DNA of 64,000 bases, taken from the NCBI RefSeq assembly GCF_020614375.1, contig NZ_CP085327.1, forward strand, positions 806,001 to 870,000. Reading direction: 5' to 3'. Source of the stretch: Haladaptatus salinisoli. GTDB lineage: Archaea; Halobacteriota; Halobacteria; Halobacteriales; Haladaptataceae. Shown here piece by piece: positions 36,548 to 45,152 of the stretch. The notes under the pieces were generated by a model. That model was not told the origin of the DNA. It did not search any database and worked only from the letters and a program-made list of their open reading frames with translations. Position 1 is the first letter of the stretch. The number at the start of each line of letters is the position of its first letter. Made by a program: the position numbers and the translations under genes.

Positions 36548-37198
36548 ATGAGTGAGACGAACGAAGACGAAGCGACCGGAAAACTCGTGGTCGGAACGTT
36601 CCTGACGCTCGACGGCGTGATGCAGGCACCGGGCGGCCCCGAGGAGGATCGCGACGGCGGCTTCGAACACGGTGGGTGGTCGGTCGACTACTGGGACGAG
36701 CGGATGGGCGAGGTCATGGACGATCAGTTCGCCGAGGGCGACGCGCTGCTGCTCGGCAGGAAGACGTACGAAATCTTCGCCGCGCACTGGCCCAACGTCG
36801 ACGACGACCCCACGGCGGCGAAACTGAACAGCATGCCCAAGTACGTCGCCTCCGGGACCCTCGACGCGGTGGAGTGGAACAATTCGACGCTCCTCTCGGG
36901 CGACGTCGCGGAGGCCGTCGAGGATCTCAAGCGGGAGCGCGGGGACGTGATCACGGTGCAGGGGAGCGGCGATCTGATCCAGACGCTGCTGGCGCACGAC
37001 CTCGTCGACGAGTTCTGGCTCTGGGTCTTCCCCCTCGTTCTGGGGGACGGGAAGCGGTTGTTCGAGGACGGCACGATTCCGGCGGCCCTCGAACTGACGA
37101 GCGCCGAGACGTCGAGCACGGGGGTTCAAATGCTCCGATACGAGCGAGCGGGGGAGGTCGAGTACGGCTCGTTCGCGTTGGACGACGCGGCGGAGTAG
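36548..37198 (+). CDS. Dihydrofolate reductase-like/RibD C-terminal domain protein
   Basis: The product has 216 residues of the DHFR-like fold used in RibD C-termini: VVGTFLTLDGVMQAPGGPEED at the start, DALLLGRKTYEIFAAHWP, TVQGSGDLIQTLLAHDLVDEFWLWVFPLVLGDGKRLFE. This subgroup (YyaP/YwjB-type) is annotated as dihydrofolate reductase family protein but is unlikely to be the housekeeping DHFR. ATG at 36548 without a Shine-Dalgarno sequence. Confidence 0.9.
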   Translation: MSETNEDEATGKLVVGTFLTLDGVMQAPGGPEEDRDGGFEHGGWSVDYWDERMGEVMDDQFAEGDALLLGRKTYEIFAAHWPNVDDDPTAAKLNSMPKYVASGTLDAVEWNNSTLLSGDVAEAVEDLKRERGDVITVQGSGDLIQTLLAHDLVDEFWLWVFPLVLGDGKRLFEDGTIPAALELTSAETSSTGVQMLRYERAGEVEYGSFALDDAAE

Positions 37199-37362
37199 CG
37201 GCGCGAACGCGCCGGTGCTCTTCCGGAATCGACATCGTCGCGTACGACCACCTCGTCGAAGGGGAGTACCGCTTTCGAGGACGAACTCCCGCCGCTACCT
37301 CCGGTGTTCGATAGGGAGTCCGATCCCGGGGTCGGGTCGGCCGTCGATTCGACCCGGTTCCC

Positions 37363-40300
37363 TCACCGACGGTCGTCGGTCGCGTCGCCGGCCGTCTCGA
37401 CGCCTCGAATCTCGAACCGGGCACCGCCGCTCGCCGAGTCGGTCACGGTTATCTCCCACTCGTGCGCCTCGACTATCTCCCGGACGATGGCGAGTCCGAG
37501 TCCCGTTCCGTGGCTCGGGGAGTAGCCGTACTCGAACACTTCGCTCCGTTTCTCGGGGGGAATGCCGCTTCCGTCGTCCTCCACGTAGAGACCGTCGACG
37601 GGTCCGTCGGGCGACGTTCCGGTCGCCCCGTCTCCGTCGTCCGTCAGGAGTCCGACGCGGACCTCGACGTCGTCCCGTCCGTGTTCGACGGCGTTCCGAA
37701 ACAGATTCTCGAACGCCGTCTGGAGTCGGTTCTCGTCGGCCAGAATCGTCCGACTCGTCTCGTCGACGCGGAGGGTCGCTTCCGCCGTGTCCACGTACCG
37801 CCACGCGTTTTCGGCGACGTTCGAGAGGGACACCGGATTCGACTCCGTGACGGTCTGTCCCTCCCGCGCCATCGTCAACAGGTTCCGGATGATGGTCTCC
37901 ATCCTGTCGAGCGCCCGCTGCACCTCGTCGAAATCGTCCGAGTCGCCCTCGTCTCGCGCCATCGTCAGATAGCCCTGCGCGATTCCCAGCGGATTTCGAA
38001 GGTCGTGGGAGACGACGCTCGCGAACCGGTCCAGTTTTCGCTCGCGCTCCTTGCGCTCGGTGATGTCCCGAACGACGCCGACGCGCTCGCCGGACGGCAG
38101 GAGCGCGAACGTCGCCTCGGCTCGAATCGCCTCGCCGTCGTTGGGGAGGATGTCCATCTCGACCTTGCCGGTGTCCCGCTCCCCTCTCCGAAGGCCGCGT
38201 TCGAGTCGATTGATCCGTTCTCGTATCTCGCCCCCGACGACGAGCGAAACGTGCGACCCCACGAGTTCCTCCGGCGAGTAGCCCGTCATCCTCGCGTACG
38301 TCTCGTTGACCATCGTGTAATAGCCGTCCTCGTCCACGGTGTACACGCCGTCGTTTACGGTTTCGATGATGGTCTCGTACTGTTCGAGTTCGCGTTCTCG
38401 CTCCACCCGTTCGGAGATGTCCTGCGCGAAGCTCAACCCGGCGAATATCTCACCGTCGGCGTCCCGCACGGGCGCCGTCCAGATTTCGAAGGTACGACCG
38501 ATGAACTCGACTTCGATCGAGTTCGTCTCGCCGTCGAGCGCGTTCCGGAAGAGGGGTTCTAGCGCGTCGGACGTTTCGGCGGGGAACACCTCCGCGACGG
38601 TGTGCCCCTCGAGATCACCGGCGGTTCTTTCGAGGTCGTCGAAGATGGCCCCTTCCACGAGGGAGAACCGGAGGTCGTCGTCGTAGAGGCCGACCGCACC
38701 GTCCGGAAAGTGCTCGGCGAGCACGCGGTACCGTTGTTCCGACTTTTCGAGCGCCCGCCGCTGTTCGACCCGTTCGGTGACGTCCTGGGACATCCCCATC
38801 CCCGCGAACACCTCGCCGTCCGCGTCACGAACCGGTATCGCTTGCACTCGAAGGATGCGGTCGCCGTAGTCGACCTCGAAACTGCTCTCCTCGCCGTCGA
38901 GCGCGGCGCGGTAGTGGCACTCGAACGTCGCGCGGACCTCCGACGGGTGCGCGTCGCCGACTCTGCTCCCGACCATCTCCTCGCCCTCGATGCCGAGTTG
39001 ATTCGAGAGCGTCCCTTCGACGAGCGTGTACCGGAGGTCGTGGTCGAACAGCACCACGGAGCCGTTGGGGAAGTGTTCGGCGAGCGTGCGGTAGCGTCGT
39101 TCGGATTCCGCGAGGGCCCGTTCGTATTTGACGCGTTCGCTGACGTCGCGGAAGTAGACCGACAGTCCCGTCTCGGAGGGGTACGCGTTGAACTCGACCC
39201 AGGTGTCGAGCGCCTGGTAGTATATTTCGAAACTGGTCGACTCCTGCGTCTCCATCGCTTCGTGGAAGTTCTCCCAGAGCGCGGTGTCGGCGGTGTCGGG
39301 GAACACGTCCCAGATACTCTTCCCCAGCACCTCCGCCTCGGACAACTGCATGAGTTCCTCGGCCTGATCGTTGACGTGCGTGAATCGCCACTCCTCGTCC
39401 AGCGCGTAGAACGCGTCCGACACTCGCCCGAGAATCTCGCTCAGCTCGGTTTCGAGCTGCTGCTCGCGCTCTTTCAGGTACGTGACGTCCTCGCTGGCGG
39501 TGACGACTCGCTCGAGATTCCCGTCCGAGTCGTAAACAGGGGCGGCGTTCACGGAGAACCACCTGCGCTCGCCGTTCGGCTTCTCGACGGCGATCTCCTC
39601 GTCGAACACCGGCTCCCCGCTCGCCAGAGCGCGAGCGGTCGGCGAGTTTTCGGGAGTGACGGGTTCGCCGTCGCCGTCGTAGAAGTCCCACCCGTCCGGG
39701 TCCTCCGGTCCCTCCTTGATCTCCTCCTCGGAGAGTCCGAAGAATCGCTGCGCGCGCTGATTCGCGTGCAGTATCGTCCCGTCCTCCGCCCGCACCGACA
39801 GCGAGACAGGTGCCGTGTTCAGTATCTCTTTGATCAGGTCGCGTTCCTGTTGCAGCTGCTGCTCGTACTCCCGTCGCTCGGTCATATCGCGGGTGACTTT
39901 GGTGAATCCCGTGAGCGTCCCGTCGTCGTCGCGGACGGCGGTTATCGTGACGTTGGCCCAGAATCGCGAACCGTCCTCGCAGAGTCGCCACCCCTCGTCT
40001 TCGGTTTGACCGTGTTCGCGCGCCTGTTCGAGATTTCGTTGGGGGATGCCGCGCTCGGTATCCTCCTCGGTGTAGAACTTCGAGAAGTGCTTCCCGACGA
40101 TTTCTTCGGCGTCGTAGCCCTTTATCTGCCTCGCGCCCTCGTTCCACGTGACGACGTATCCGTCCGGGTCGAGGAGGAAGATGGCGTACTCCTCGACGGT
40201 TCCGACTAGCGAGCGGAACTGAGCGTGGTTGGACGACTCTGGGTCGCTCGATACCCACCATACGCGAGTCCCACCGCCGACCGTCTTGGTCTTCACGTCG

Positions 40301-40455
40301 CCTCGCTCGACGAGTTCGTCGAGCGTCTTGGAGGCGACGAGCGGAGGGCAGTTTAGTTCCGTCGCGAGTTCGCTCGCCGTAATCGGTTCGTCCGGTGCCC
40401 CGAGGTTCTCGAGGGACGCGAACGCTTCCGCGAGCGTAATCCGCTTGGAACTCAT
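37363..40455 (-). CDS. Multi-PAS sensor histidine kinase with N-terminal winged-helix domain
   Basis: A 1030-residue cytoplasmic kinase. Residues about 1-70 form a winged helix (TASELATELNCPPLVASKTLDELVERG ... RVWWV). Six PAS domains follow at roughly 77-196, 200-328, 335-445, 447-568, 570-690 and 697-812. The HisKA domain has the phospho-acceptor His near 817 (VVSHDLRNPLG), and HATPase_c has N box NLFRNAVEH, GSGIPPEKR and GTGLGLAIV. No transmembrane segment or adjacent response regulator is present. The fused winged helix resembles haloarchaeal transcription-linked sensors. PAS 4 and 5 are similar to each other, suggesting duplication (YRTLAEHFPNGSVVLFDHDLRY versus YRVLAEHFPDGAVGLYDDDLRF). 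Confidence 0.93.
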   Translation of the reverse strand: MSSKRITLAEAFASLENLGAPDEPITASELATELNCPPLVASKTLDELVERGDVKTKTVGGGTRVWWVSSDPESSNHAQFRSLVGTVEEYAIFLLDPDGYVVTWNEGARQIKGYDAEEIVGKHFSKFYTEEDTERGIPQRNLEQAREHGQTEDEGWRLCEDGSRFWANVTITAVRDDDGTLTGFTKVTRDMTERREYEQQLQQERDLIKEILNTAPVSLSVRAEDGTILHANQRAQRFFGLSEEEIKEGPEDPDGWDFYDGDGEPVTPENSPTARALASGEPVFDEEIAVEKPNGERRWFSVNAAPVYDSDGNLERVVTASEDVTYLKEREQQLETELSEILGRVSDAFYALDEEWRFTHVNDQAEELMQLSEAEVLGKSIWDVFPDTADTALWENFHEAMETQESTSFEIYYQALDTWVEFNAYPSETGLSVYFRDVSERVKYERALAESERRYRTLAEHFPNGSVVLFDHDLRYTLVEGTLSNQLGIEGEEMVGSRVGDAHPSEVRATFECHYRAALDGEESSFEVDYGDRILRVQAIPVRDADGEVFAGMGMSQDVTERVEQRRALEKSEQRYRVLAEHFPDGAVGLYDDDLRFSLVEGAIFDDLERTAGDLEGHTVAEVFPAETSDALEPLFRNALDGETNSIEVEFIGRTFEIWTAPVRDADGEIFAGLSFAQDISERVERERELEQYETIIETVNDGVYTVDEDGYYTMVNETYARMTGYSPEELVGSHVSLVVGGEIRERINRLERGLRRGERDTGKVEMDILPNDGEAIRAEATFALLPSGERVGVVRDITERKERERKLDRFASVVSHDLRNPLGIAQGYLTMARDEGDSDDFDEVQRALDRMETIIRNLLTMAREGQTVTESNPVSLSNVAENAWRYVDTAEATLRVDETSRTILADENRLQTAFENLFRNAVEHGRDDVEVRVGLLTDDGDGATGTSPDGPVDGLYVEDDGSGIPPEKRSEVFEYGYSPSHGTGLGLAIVREIVEAHEWEITVTDSASGGARFEIRGVETAGDATDDRR

Positions 40456-40629
40456 TAGGCTTTCTTCTCGGATGGATTATCATAGGTCTTTCTCCTTTTT
40501 CTCGTCGTCCTTGGATAGCCGCGAGCGCCGCGTTCCCGAACCGGTCGGCGAACCGTCATTGGGAGACAATCACAATCAATTAAAGGCCCTTATTCCCCAC
40601 CCAAGCGTAGATACGCATTAATGAATATT

Positions 40630-40650
40630 AACATTATAAATCATAATGTT
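40630..40650. promoter_or_regulatory. Inverted repeat in aceA-operon promoter region
   Basis: AACATTAT and ATAATGTT arms of 8 bp separated by 5 bp form a perfect 21-bp dyad. TTTATATCC (40649-40657) just downstream is a good TATA box and would place transcription start around 40680. The dyad overlaps the place where a repressor or activator of the glyoxylate operon could bind. The surrounding stretch 40610-40660 is strikingly AT-rich in an otherwise GC-rich region. Confidence 0.55.
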
Positions 40651-40690
40651 TATATCCCGAACGCTGGTCAAGCCCGATGTGGTGAAATAA

Positions 40691-40771
40691 ATGCCAGTAT
40701 CCGTAGACCACCCCCGACGCCGCGGTAGAATAGCCCCTCAGCTACCACAACAGACGACCCGACTGATATGA
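40691..40771 (+). CDS. Putative 26-residue leader peptide of the glyoxylate operon
   Basis: ATG at 40691 lies about 35-40 bases after the TATA box and encodes MPVSVDHPRRRGRIAPQLP followed by QQTTRLI and TGA. Its stop overlaps the start of the next gene (ATGA at 40768-40771), the first of three such overlaps in the operon. The peptide is basic and proline-rich, unlike the acidic proteins around it. It could be a real leader used for translational coupling or attenuation, or only a chance frame in a 5' leader. Confidence 0.4.
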   Translation: MPVSVDHPRRRGRIAPQLPQQTTRLI

Positions 40772-40956
40772 CAAAGCCGACTCGATACGACCGCACCGAA
40801 GTCGAAGGACCGACCGTTCCGAACGTCTCGCGAACGGGCGGACGACCGCGCTCGACCGAGGAGGTCGACGCGCTCAAGCGAGAGCTCGTGACGATCCAGA
40901 CTCGACTCGAACGAATCGAAGCCACGCTACAGACTACGACCGCTGACGACCGATGA
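40768..40956 (+). CDS. 62-residue coiled-coil protein at head of aceA operon
   Basis: A small protein, [20 protein letters not shown] followed by a helical coiled-coil stretch [27 protein letters not shown]. Its stop overlaps the isocitrate lyase start by ATGA, so translation is coupled. Family unknown. The short coiled coil suggests a structural partner or regulator of the next protein. Confidence 0.65.
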   Translation: MTKPTRYDRTEVEGPTVPNVSRTGGRPRSTEEVDALKRELVTIQTRLERIEATLQTTTADDR

Positions 40957-41981
40957 TTCCGGACAAAAACGTTACCACGACGAACCTCGAGAACCGCGCC
41001 GCACAAGAGTTCCGCGACATGCTGAACAGCCAGGATTACGTGTTCGCGCCCGGGCTCTACCACGCGCTCGACGCCCGACTCGCCGAGATGGCCGACCTCG
41101 ACGCCGCGTACATGAGCGGCTACTCGACGGTGCTGGGACAGTTCGGCTTCCCGGACTTGGAGATGGTGACGATGACCGAGATGGTCGAGAACGCGAAGCG
41201 CATCGTCGAGGCGACCAACCTTCCGGTTATCGCCGACTGCGACACCGGCTACGGCGGCGTCCACAACGTCCGCCGCGCCGTCCGCGAGTACGAGAAGGCG
41301 GGAGTCGCCGCCATCCACATCGAAGACCAGACGACGCCGAAGCGGTGCGGCCACATCGCGGGCAAGCAAATCATCCCGCGCGAGAAAGCTCGCTCCCGGT
41401 TCGAGGCCGCGGTGGACGCGAAGCAGTCGGACGACACGGTCATCATCGCCCGAACCGACGCGTACGGATCGGCGAACGGCGACTGGGAGGAGCACCTCGA
41501 ACGCGGTCGCATCTACGCGGACGCGGGCGTCGACATCGTCTGGCCCGAGATGCCCGACCCGAGCCGGGAGGACGCGGTCGAGTACGCCGAAACCATCCAC
41601 GAGACCCACCCCGACCTCAAGCTGGCGTTCAACTACTCGTCGTCGTTCGCGTGGTCGGAGGAAGAGGACCCGCTCACGTTCCAGGAGTTGGGCGACCTCG
41701 GCTACAAGTACATCTTCATCACCCTGTTCGCGCTCCACTCGGGCGCGCACAGCGTCTACGAGGACTTCAAGAAGCTGTCGGAGTCGGACGAGCAGGCGCA
41801 GTTCGACCTCGAAGGGCGGTATCTCGACCACCCGACCGAGTCGCACCACGAACTCTCGTTCGTGAGTCGGTATCAGGACATCGAGACCCAGTTCGACCCG
41901 GAGGCCCGCGAGCGCATCGAGGGCTCCGAAGGCTACAGCGAAGACCAGACCGACCCCATCAAGTCCGAGACCGATGACTGA
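40953..41981 (+). CDS. aceA: Isocitrate lyase
   Basis: A 342-residue ICL/PEP-mutase-superfamily enzyme that splits isocitrate into glyoxylate and succinate. The signature KRCGH is at [13 protein letters not shown], with [28 protein letters not shown] before it and the usual CDTGYGG metal-site Asp. Length and motifs fit the haloarchaeal AceA. Overlaps the upstream small gene (ATGA) and the downstream lyase by 8 bp, so all are one operon. Expected to be induced on acetate or fatty acids. Confidence 0.93.
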   Translation: MIPDKNVTTTNLENRAAQEFRDMLNSQDYVFAPGLYHALDARLAEMADLDAAYMSGYSTVLGQFGFPDLEMVTMTEMVENAKRIVEATNLPVIADCDTGYGGVHNVRRAVREYEKAGVAAIHIEDQTTPKRCGHIAGKQIIPREKARSRFEAAVDAKQSDDTVIIARTDAYGSANGDWEEHLERGRIYADAGVDIVWPEMPDPSREDAVEYAETIHETHPDLKLAFNYSSSFAWSEEEDPLTFQELGDLGYKYIFITLFALHSGAHSVYEDFKKLSESDEQAQFDLEGRYLDHPTESHHELSFVSRYQDIETQFDPEARERIEGSEGYSEDQTDPIKSETDD

Positions 41982-42894
41982 GACGGAGGGCGTCAAACTG
42001 CGGCGGAGTCAGCTGGCGACGCCCGGAAGCGACCCCGAGATGATATCGAAAGCGCCGTCCTCGGGCGCCGACGAGGCGTTCCTCGACCTCGAAGACTCGG
42101 TGGCACCGAACGAGAAGGTTGACGCCCGCGAGAACGTCATCGAGGGCCTCGTCGAGGGGGACTGGAGCGAGACGCTCCCCTGTTTCCGGATGAACGGGGT
42201 CGAGACGGAGTGGTGGTACGACGACGTCATCGAAGTCGTCGGTCGGGCCGGCGAGTACGTCGACACCATCATGGTGCCGATGGTGCACGGTCCGAGCACC
42301 GTCCACACCGTCGAGAACCTGCTCGCCCAGGTCGAGGTCAACAACGACCTCCCGGTCGGCGAAATCGGCTTGCAGACCCAGATAGAGAGCGCCGAGGGGA
42401 TGAACAACGTCGTCGAGATAGCCAAGGCGAGCGACCGCATCGAGTCGCTGGTGTTCGGTCCGGGGGACTACACGGCCAGCGTCGGTGCGGCGGGTCTCAC
42501 CATCGGAAGCGGCGACGGCTACCCCGGTCACTACTGGCATTACCAACTCGCTCGCATCGCGCACGCCGCGAAGGCGGAAGGCTTGCAGGTGATGGACGGT
42601 CCGTTCGCGGAGATAGAGGACACCGAGGGCTTCCGCGACTCCTGCCGCCACGCCAGCATGGTCGGCTGTGACGGCAAGTGGGCGATCCACCCCAGCCAGA
42701 TCGAACCGGCGAACGAGGTGTTCGCCCCGAGCGAGACGGAGGCTGAGAAGGCGCGGCGCATCGTCGAAGAGTACGAGCGAGCGACCGCGGAGGGTCGCGG
42801 TGCGGTGTCCGTCGACGGCGAGATGGTGGACGAAGCCACGAACAAGATGGCGCAGAACATCGTCGCGCGGGCCGAACAGGCGAACCTGTACTGA
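41974..42894 (+). CDS. CitE/Mcl-like lyase (malyl-CoA or methylmalyl-CoA lyase type; apparent malate synthase function)
   Basis: A 306-residue HpcH/HpaI-citE superfamily TIM-barrel enzyme. It opens [36 protein letters not shown], then [33 protein letters not shown] (metal Glu), [11 protein letters not shown] (metal Asp) and [20 protein letters not shown]. Close in pattern to malyl-CoA/beta-methylmalyl-CoA lyases. With aceA it probably joins glyoxylate and acetyl-CoA to yield malyl-CoA and then malate. The usual haloarchaeal malate synthase AceB (about 430 residues, as I recall it) is not present here. Confidence 0.85.
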   Translation: MTETEGVKLRRSQLATPGSDPEMISKAPSSGADEAFLDLEDSVAPNEKVDARENVIEGLVEGDWSETLPCFRMNGVETEWWYDDVIEVVGRAGEYVDTIMVPMVHGPSTVHTVENLLAQVEVNNDLPVGEIGLQTQIESAEGMNNVVEIAKASDRIESLVFGPGDYTASVGAAGLTIGSGDGYPGHYWHYQLARIAHAAKAEGLQVMDGPFAEIEDTEGFRDSCRHASMVGCDGKWAIHPSQIEPANEVFAPSETEAEKARRIVEEYERATAEGRGAVSVDGEMVDEATNKMAQNIVARAEQANLY

Positions 42895-42922
42895 CCCCGA
42901 CGAGTCACCCTTCGTCGCGTTC

Positions 42923-42928
42923 TTTTTT
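42923..42928 (+). terminator. Oligo-T terminator of glyoxylate operon
   Basis: A run of six T, about 29 bases after the lyase stop and after a GC-rich stretch, is a typical archaeal U-tract terminator. No strong hairpin is needed in haloarchaea. Confidence 0.4.
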
Positions 42929-43068
42929 CACCGCCTTCCGTTTCGTCGCTCGTCTCCGGTGGCGTCGTCCCCCGACCTGTACGGTATTATTAAAATAAAA
43001 CGTATTTGGTAGTAACCGGATTGTTTCATAGTAAAAAATCTGATTCAACATCGTTGCCCACTTATATC

Positions 43069-43119
43069 CCCGGTTTTAGCCGCGATAATCCTTAATATAT
43101 TAAATAGTGATAAACCGGG
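43069..43119. promoter_or_regulatory. Promoter with inverted repeat before the DUF6230-like gene
   Basis: CCCGGTTT (43069-43076) and AAACCGGG (43112-43119) form an inverted repeat with 8-bp arms enclosing the AT-rich palindrome TTAATATATTAA (43092-43103). The latter is centred about 23 bases before the ATG at 43121, where a TATA box of a leaderless transcript would lie. The second arm touches the start codon. This looks like a promoter with an operator; the factor may be the HTH_10 protein encoded downstream. Confidence 0.5.
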
Positions 43120-43120
43120 T

Positions 43121-43717
43121 ATGGCAATCGATACCAGGAAGTTCGCGATAACGATGGTCGCAGCGCTCGTGCTCCAGACAGGCGTCGTCGGCGCAATCAT
43201 GACCGGCGGTGCCGCCGTCGCGGTTCCGACGGCGGGCGTCGGCGGCTTCACGGTGACGTTCGACAAGTTAGAGGGGCAAGGATTCACACAGTACGCGTCC
43301 ATCGAGAACTCGAGCGAGTGTCCGGCCTACCCGTCGGCGGTCGCGAAGATAGATAAGGGAACCATACACAACATGAAACTCTACAAGGACATCAAGATTC
43401 CCGAGGAGATGCCCGGCGGCGGGAACACGGTGAGAGTTCTCATCGCGGCGAACAAACCGGTGAAGTTCACCGGGCTGACACAGAAGTTCACCTATCTGGA
43501 AGGGAACCTCCAGATGAAGAACCAGCAGATAACCTCCGACCCGGCGAGCATGAAGAGCGCCATCTCGCTCTCGGCTCCTTCCATCGTCATCAAGGACGGG
43601 AAGATTCACGCCCAGAGCCAGTTCCTGCGGAGCATCACGCTGAAGGGAACGCACGTGCAGACCAAGGTGAACCCCGAGAGCGACACCAAGTTCCCGGCGA
43701 ATCAATGTGCGGCCTGA
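43121..43717 (+). CDS. DUF6230-like secreted protein
   Basis: A 198-residue protein with an N-terminal signal or anchor (KFAITMVAALVLQTGVVGAIMTGGAAVA) and a beta-rich mature domain. The FTVTFDKLEGQGFTQYASI segment matches the actinobacterial DUF6230 pattern (SADSLEGTGFVQY), followed by KIDKGTIHNMKLYKDIKIP and GLTQKFTYLEGNLQMKNQQI. As in Actinobacteria, the neighbour (43758) is DUF6114-like. Two cysteines flank the domain (SSECPAYP and the terminal CAA). Function unknown; association with extracellular or membrane lipid-related clusters in Streptomyces is uncertain. Confidence 0.75.
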   Translation: MAIDTRKFAITMVAALVLQTGVVGAIMTGGAAVAVPTAGVGGFTVTFDKLEGQGFTQYASIENSSECPAYPSAVAKIDKGTIHNMKLYKDIKIPEEMPGGGNTVRVLIAANKPVKFTGLTQKFTYLEGNLQMKNQQITSDPASMKSAISLSAPSIVIKDGKIHAQSQFLRSITLKGTHVQTKVNPESDTKFPANQCAA

Positions 43718-43757
43718 TGAACGATAGCTGAGAAAACCAACCGAGAGGAATCCAACG

Positions 43758-44186
43758 ATGTCCACAACGTACGGGTCACAGCTCGGGTCGTACCGCTCGC
43801 GGTTCGCGTCGTGGCGACACGACCGTCCCTTCTGGGGAGGCGTGTTCGTCCTCCTCGGCGGACTCATCATCGGCATCATCCCCGCCGAACTGGCGCTCAC
43901 CTTCGCGCTCGTCCCGAGCATGTTCATGTTCGCCGGACTGGTGTTCGCCATCTTCGTCATCCTCTGCGGGATCTTCGCGCTGCTGCGCCCGGACTTCGCG
44001 GAGTTCTTCGGGGCCGCCGCCATCCTGCTTTCCATCGCCTCCATCGTCGGGGCGCTCGGCGGTTTCGGAATCGGGATGATGTTCGGCGTGCTCGGCGGCG
44101 CGATGTGCGTCGCGTGGGAAGACCCCCGGGAAACGGAATCCCGAGAGACCGACTCGACTTCCGACGAGCAGGCGACGGTGACGTGA
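43758..44186 (+). CDS. DUF6114-like membrane protein
   Basis: A 142-residue four-helix membrane protein. It has RPFWGGVFVLLGGLIIGIIPAEL at the start, a middle helix pair and EFFGAAAILLSIASIVGALGGFGIGMMFGVLGGAMCVAWEDP at the end. That layout, RPFWGG ... GGFxxGMxxGxxGGxxxxAW, is the signature I know from actinobacterial DUF6114 proteins. A GAGAGG sequence about 10 bases before the ATG is a plausible Shine-Dalgarno. It is preceded by the DUF6230-like gene with a 40-bp gap, so they form an operon. Confidence 0.8.
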   Translation: MSTTYGSQLGSYRSRFASWRHDRPFWGGVFVLLGGLIIGIIPAELALTFALVPSMFMFAGLVFAIFVILCGIFALLRPDFAEFFGAAAILLSIASIVGALGGFGIGMMFGVLGGAMCVAWEDPRETESRETDSTSDEQATVT

Positions 44187-44376
44187 GGCTCGGCGCTCGC
44201 CGACTCGACCCGCTTTTCGTTCGAAGCACGACTCGCAAGCGCCGCCGACCCGCGAACCGTCCCGCTTCCGAACGGCAGTATCGATAAGAGAGGTTTCAGC
44301 GGTCTCAGGGCGTCTCCCGCCCGAGATTAGGAGACGTATAATAATGTACGTCTCCAAAGTTGTAGGAACACTGACG

Positions 44377-45030
44377 ATGAGATATCTCACCCTCAGGCTG
44401 ATGCTGGACGGCGACGGAATCCATCCAGTCGGCGATCTCATCGCGGGACACCCCGCCATCCAGCGGGAGGAACTCATCCACGTCAACGCCCTCTACAGCG
44501 GGGACGGTGTGCTCTTCTACCGACTTCGAGGCGACGTTGACGCGCTCGCCGAGGAACTGGACGCCCACGACTCGGTGCTCGCGTACGACATCCTCGACAG
44601 ACAGAAATCGCAGTTCCACATCTACATCTACGTCGAGTCCGGCGAACCGGCCGGGACGCTCATGCACATCGTCGAGAAGTACGCCCTGATAATCGACACG
44701 CCGCTCACGTACACCGACTCCGGCGACATCTTGGTGACGGTCGTCGGCAAGGAGGAGATGATCCAGCGGGCGTTCCGAGCGTTGCCACAGTGGATAGACA
44801 TCGAAGTCGAACAGACCGGCGATTACGCGCCCGACTCCGGCTACCTGCTCTCGCAGTTGACCGACCGACAGCACGAAGTTCTCGAAACGGCGGTCAAACT
44901 CGGCTACTATCAGATTCCGCGGCAGGTCACGCACGCGGACATCGCGGAACGACTCGAGTGCGCCCCCAGCACCGTCGACGAACACCTCCGAAAGTGCGAG
45001 CAACACCTCTTTTCGACGCTCATCGGATAG
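44377..45030 (+). CDS. HTH_10 (bacterio-opsin-activator-like) transcriptional regulator
   Basis: A 217-residue protein. The N-terminal alpha/beta region (MRYLTLRLMLDGDGIHPV ... RLRGDVDALAEEL) is followed by a C-terminal HTH_10 domain: LTDRQHEVLETAVKLGYYQIPRQVTHADIAERLECAPSTVDEHLRKCEQHL. Start at 44377 because the paralogue at 53437 begins MRYVKFVLI at the same position. No PAS/GAF sensor is attached. Located between the DUF6114-like and repeat-glycoprotein genes, it probably controls them. Confidence 0.88.
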   Translation: MRYLTLRLMLDGDGIHPVGDLIAGHPAIQREELIHVNALYSGDGVLFYRLRGDVDALAEELDAHDSVLAYDILDRQKSQFHIYIYVESGEPAGTLMHIVEKYALIIDTPLTYTDSGDILVTVVGKEEMIQRAFRALPQWIDIEVEQTGDYAPDSGYLLSQLTDRQHEVLETAVKLGYYQIPRQVTHADIAERLECAPSTVDEHLRKCEQHLFSTLIG

Positions 45031-45152
45031 TTTATCCGCGGCGCGACGTGCGACAACGCTCGTCGGCATATAAATGACCGGAAATGCACAAGGGAATTAA
45101 TTTACTGCTGAAGGTGCATGCTAGCAGTAGTCATAATTGACAGTGAAAATTC

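Noticed and set aside
38602-40209. 535-codon plus-strand frame opposite the histidine kinase
   Set aside because: Antisense shadow with Val/Arg/Leu-rich text and no domain; kinase motifs fix the true strand.
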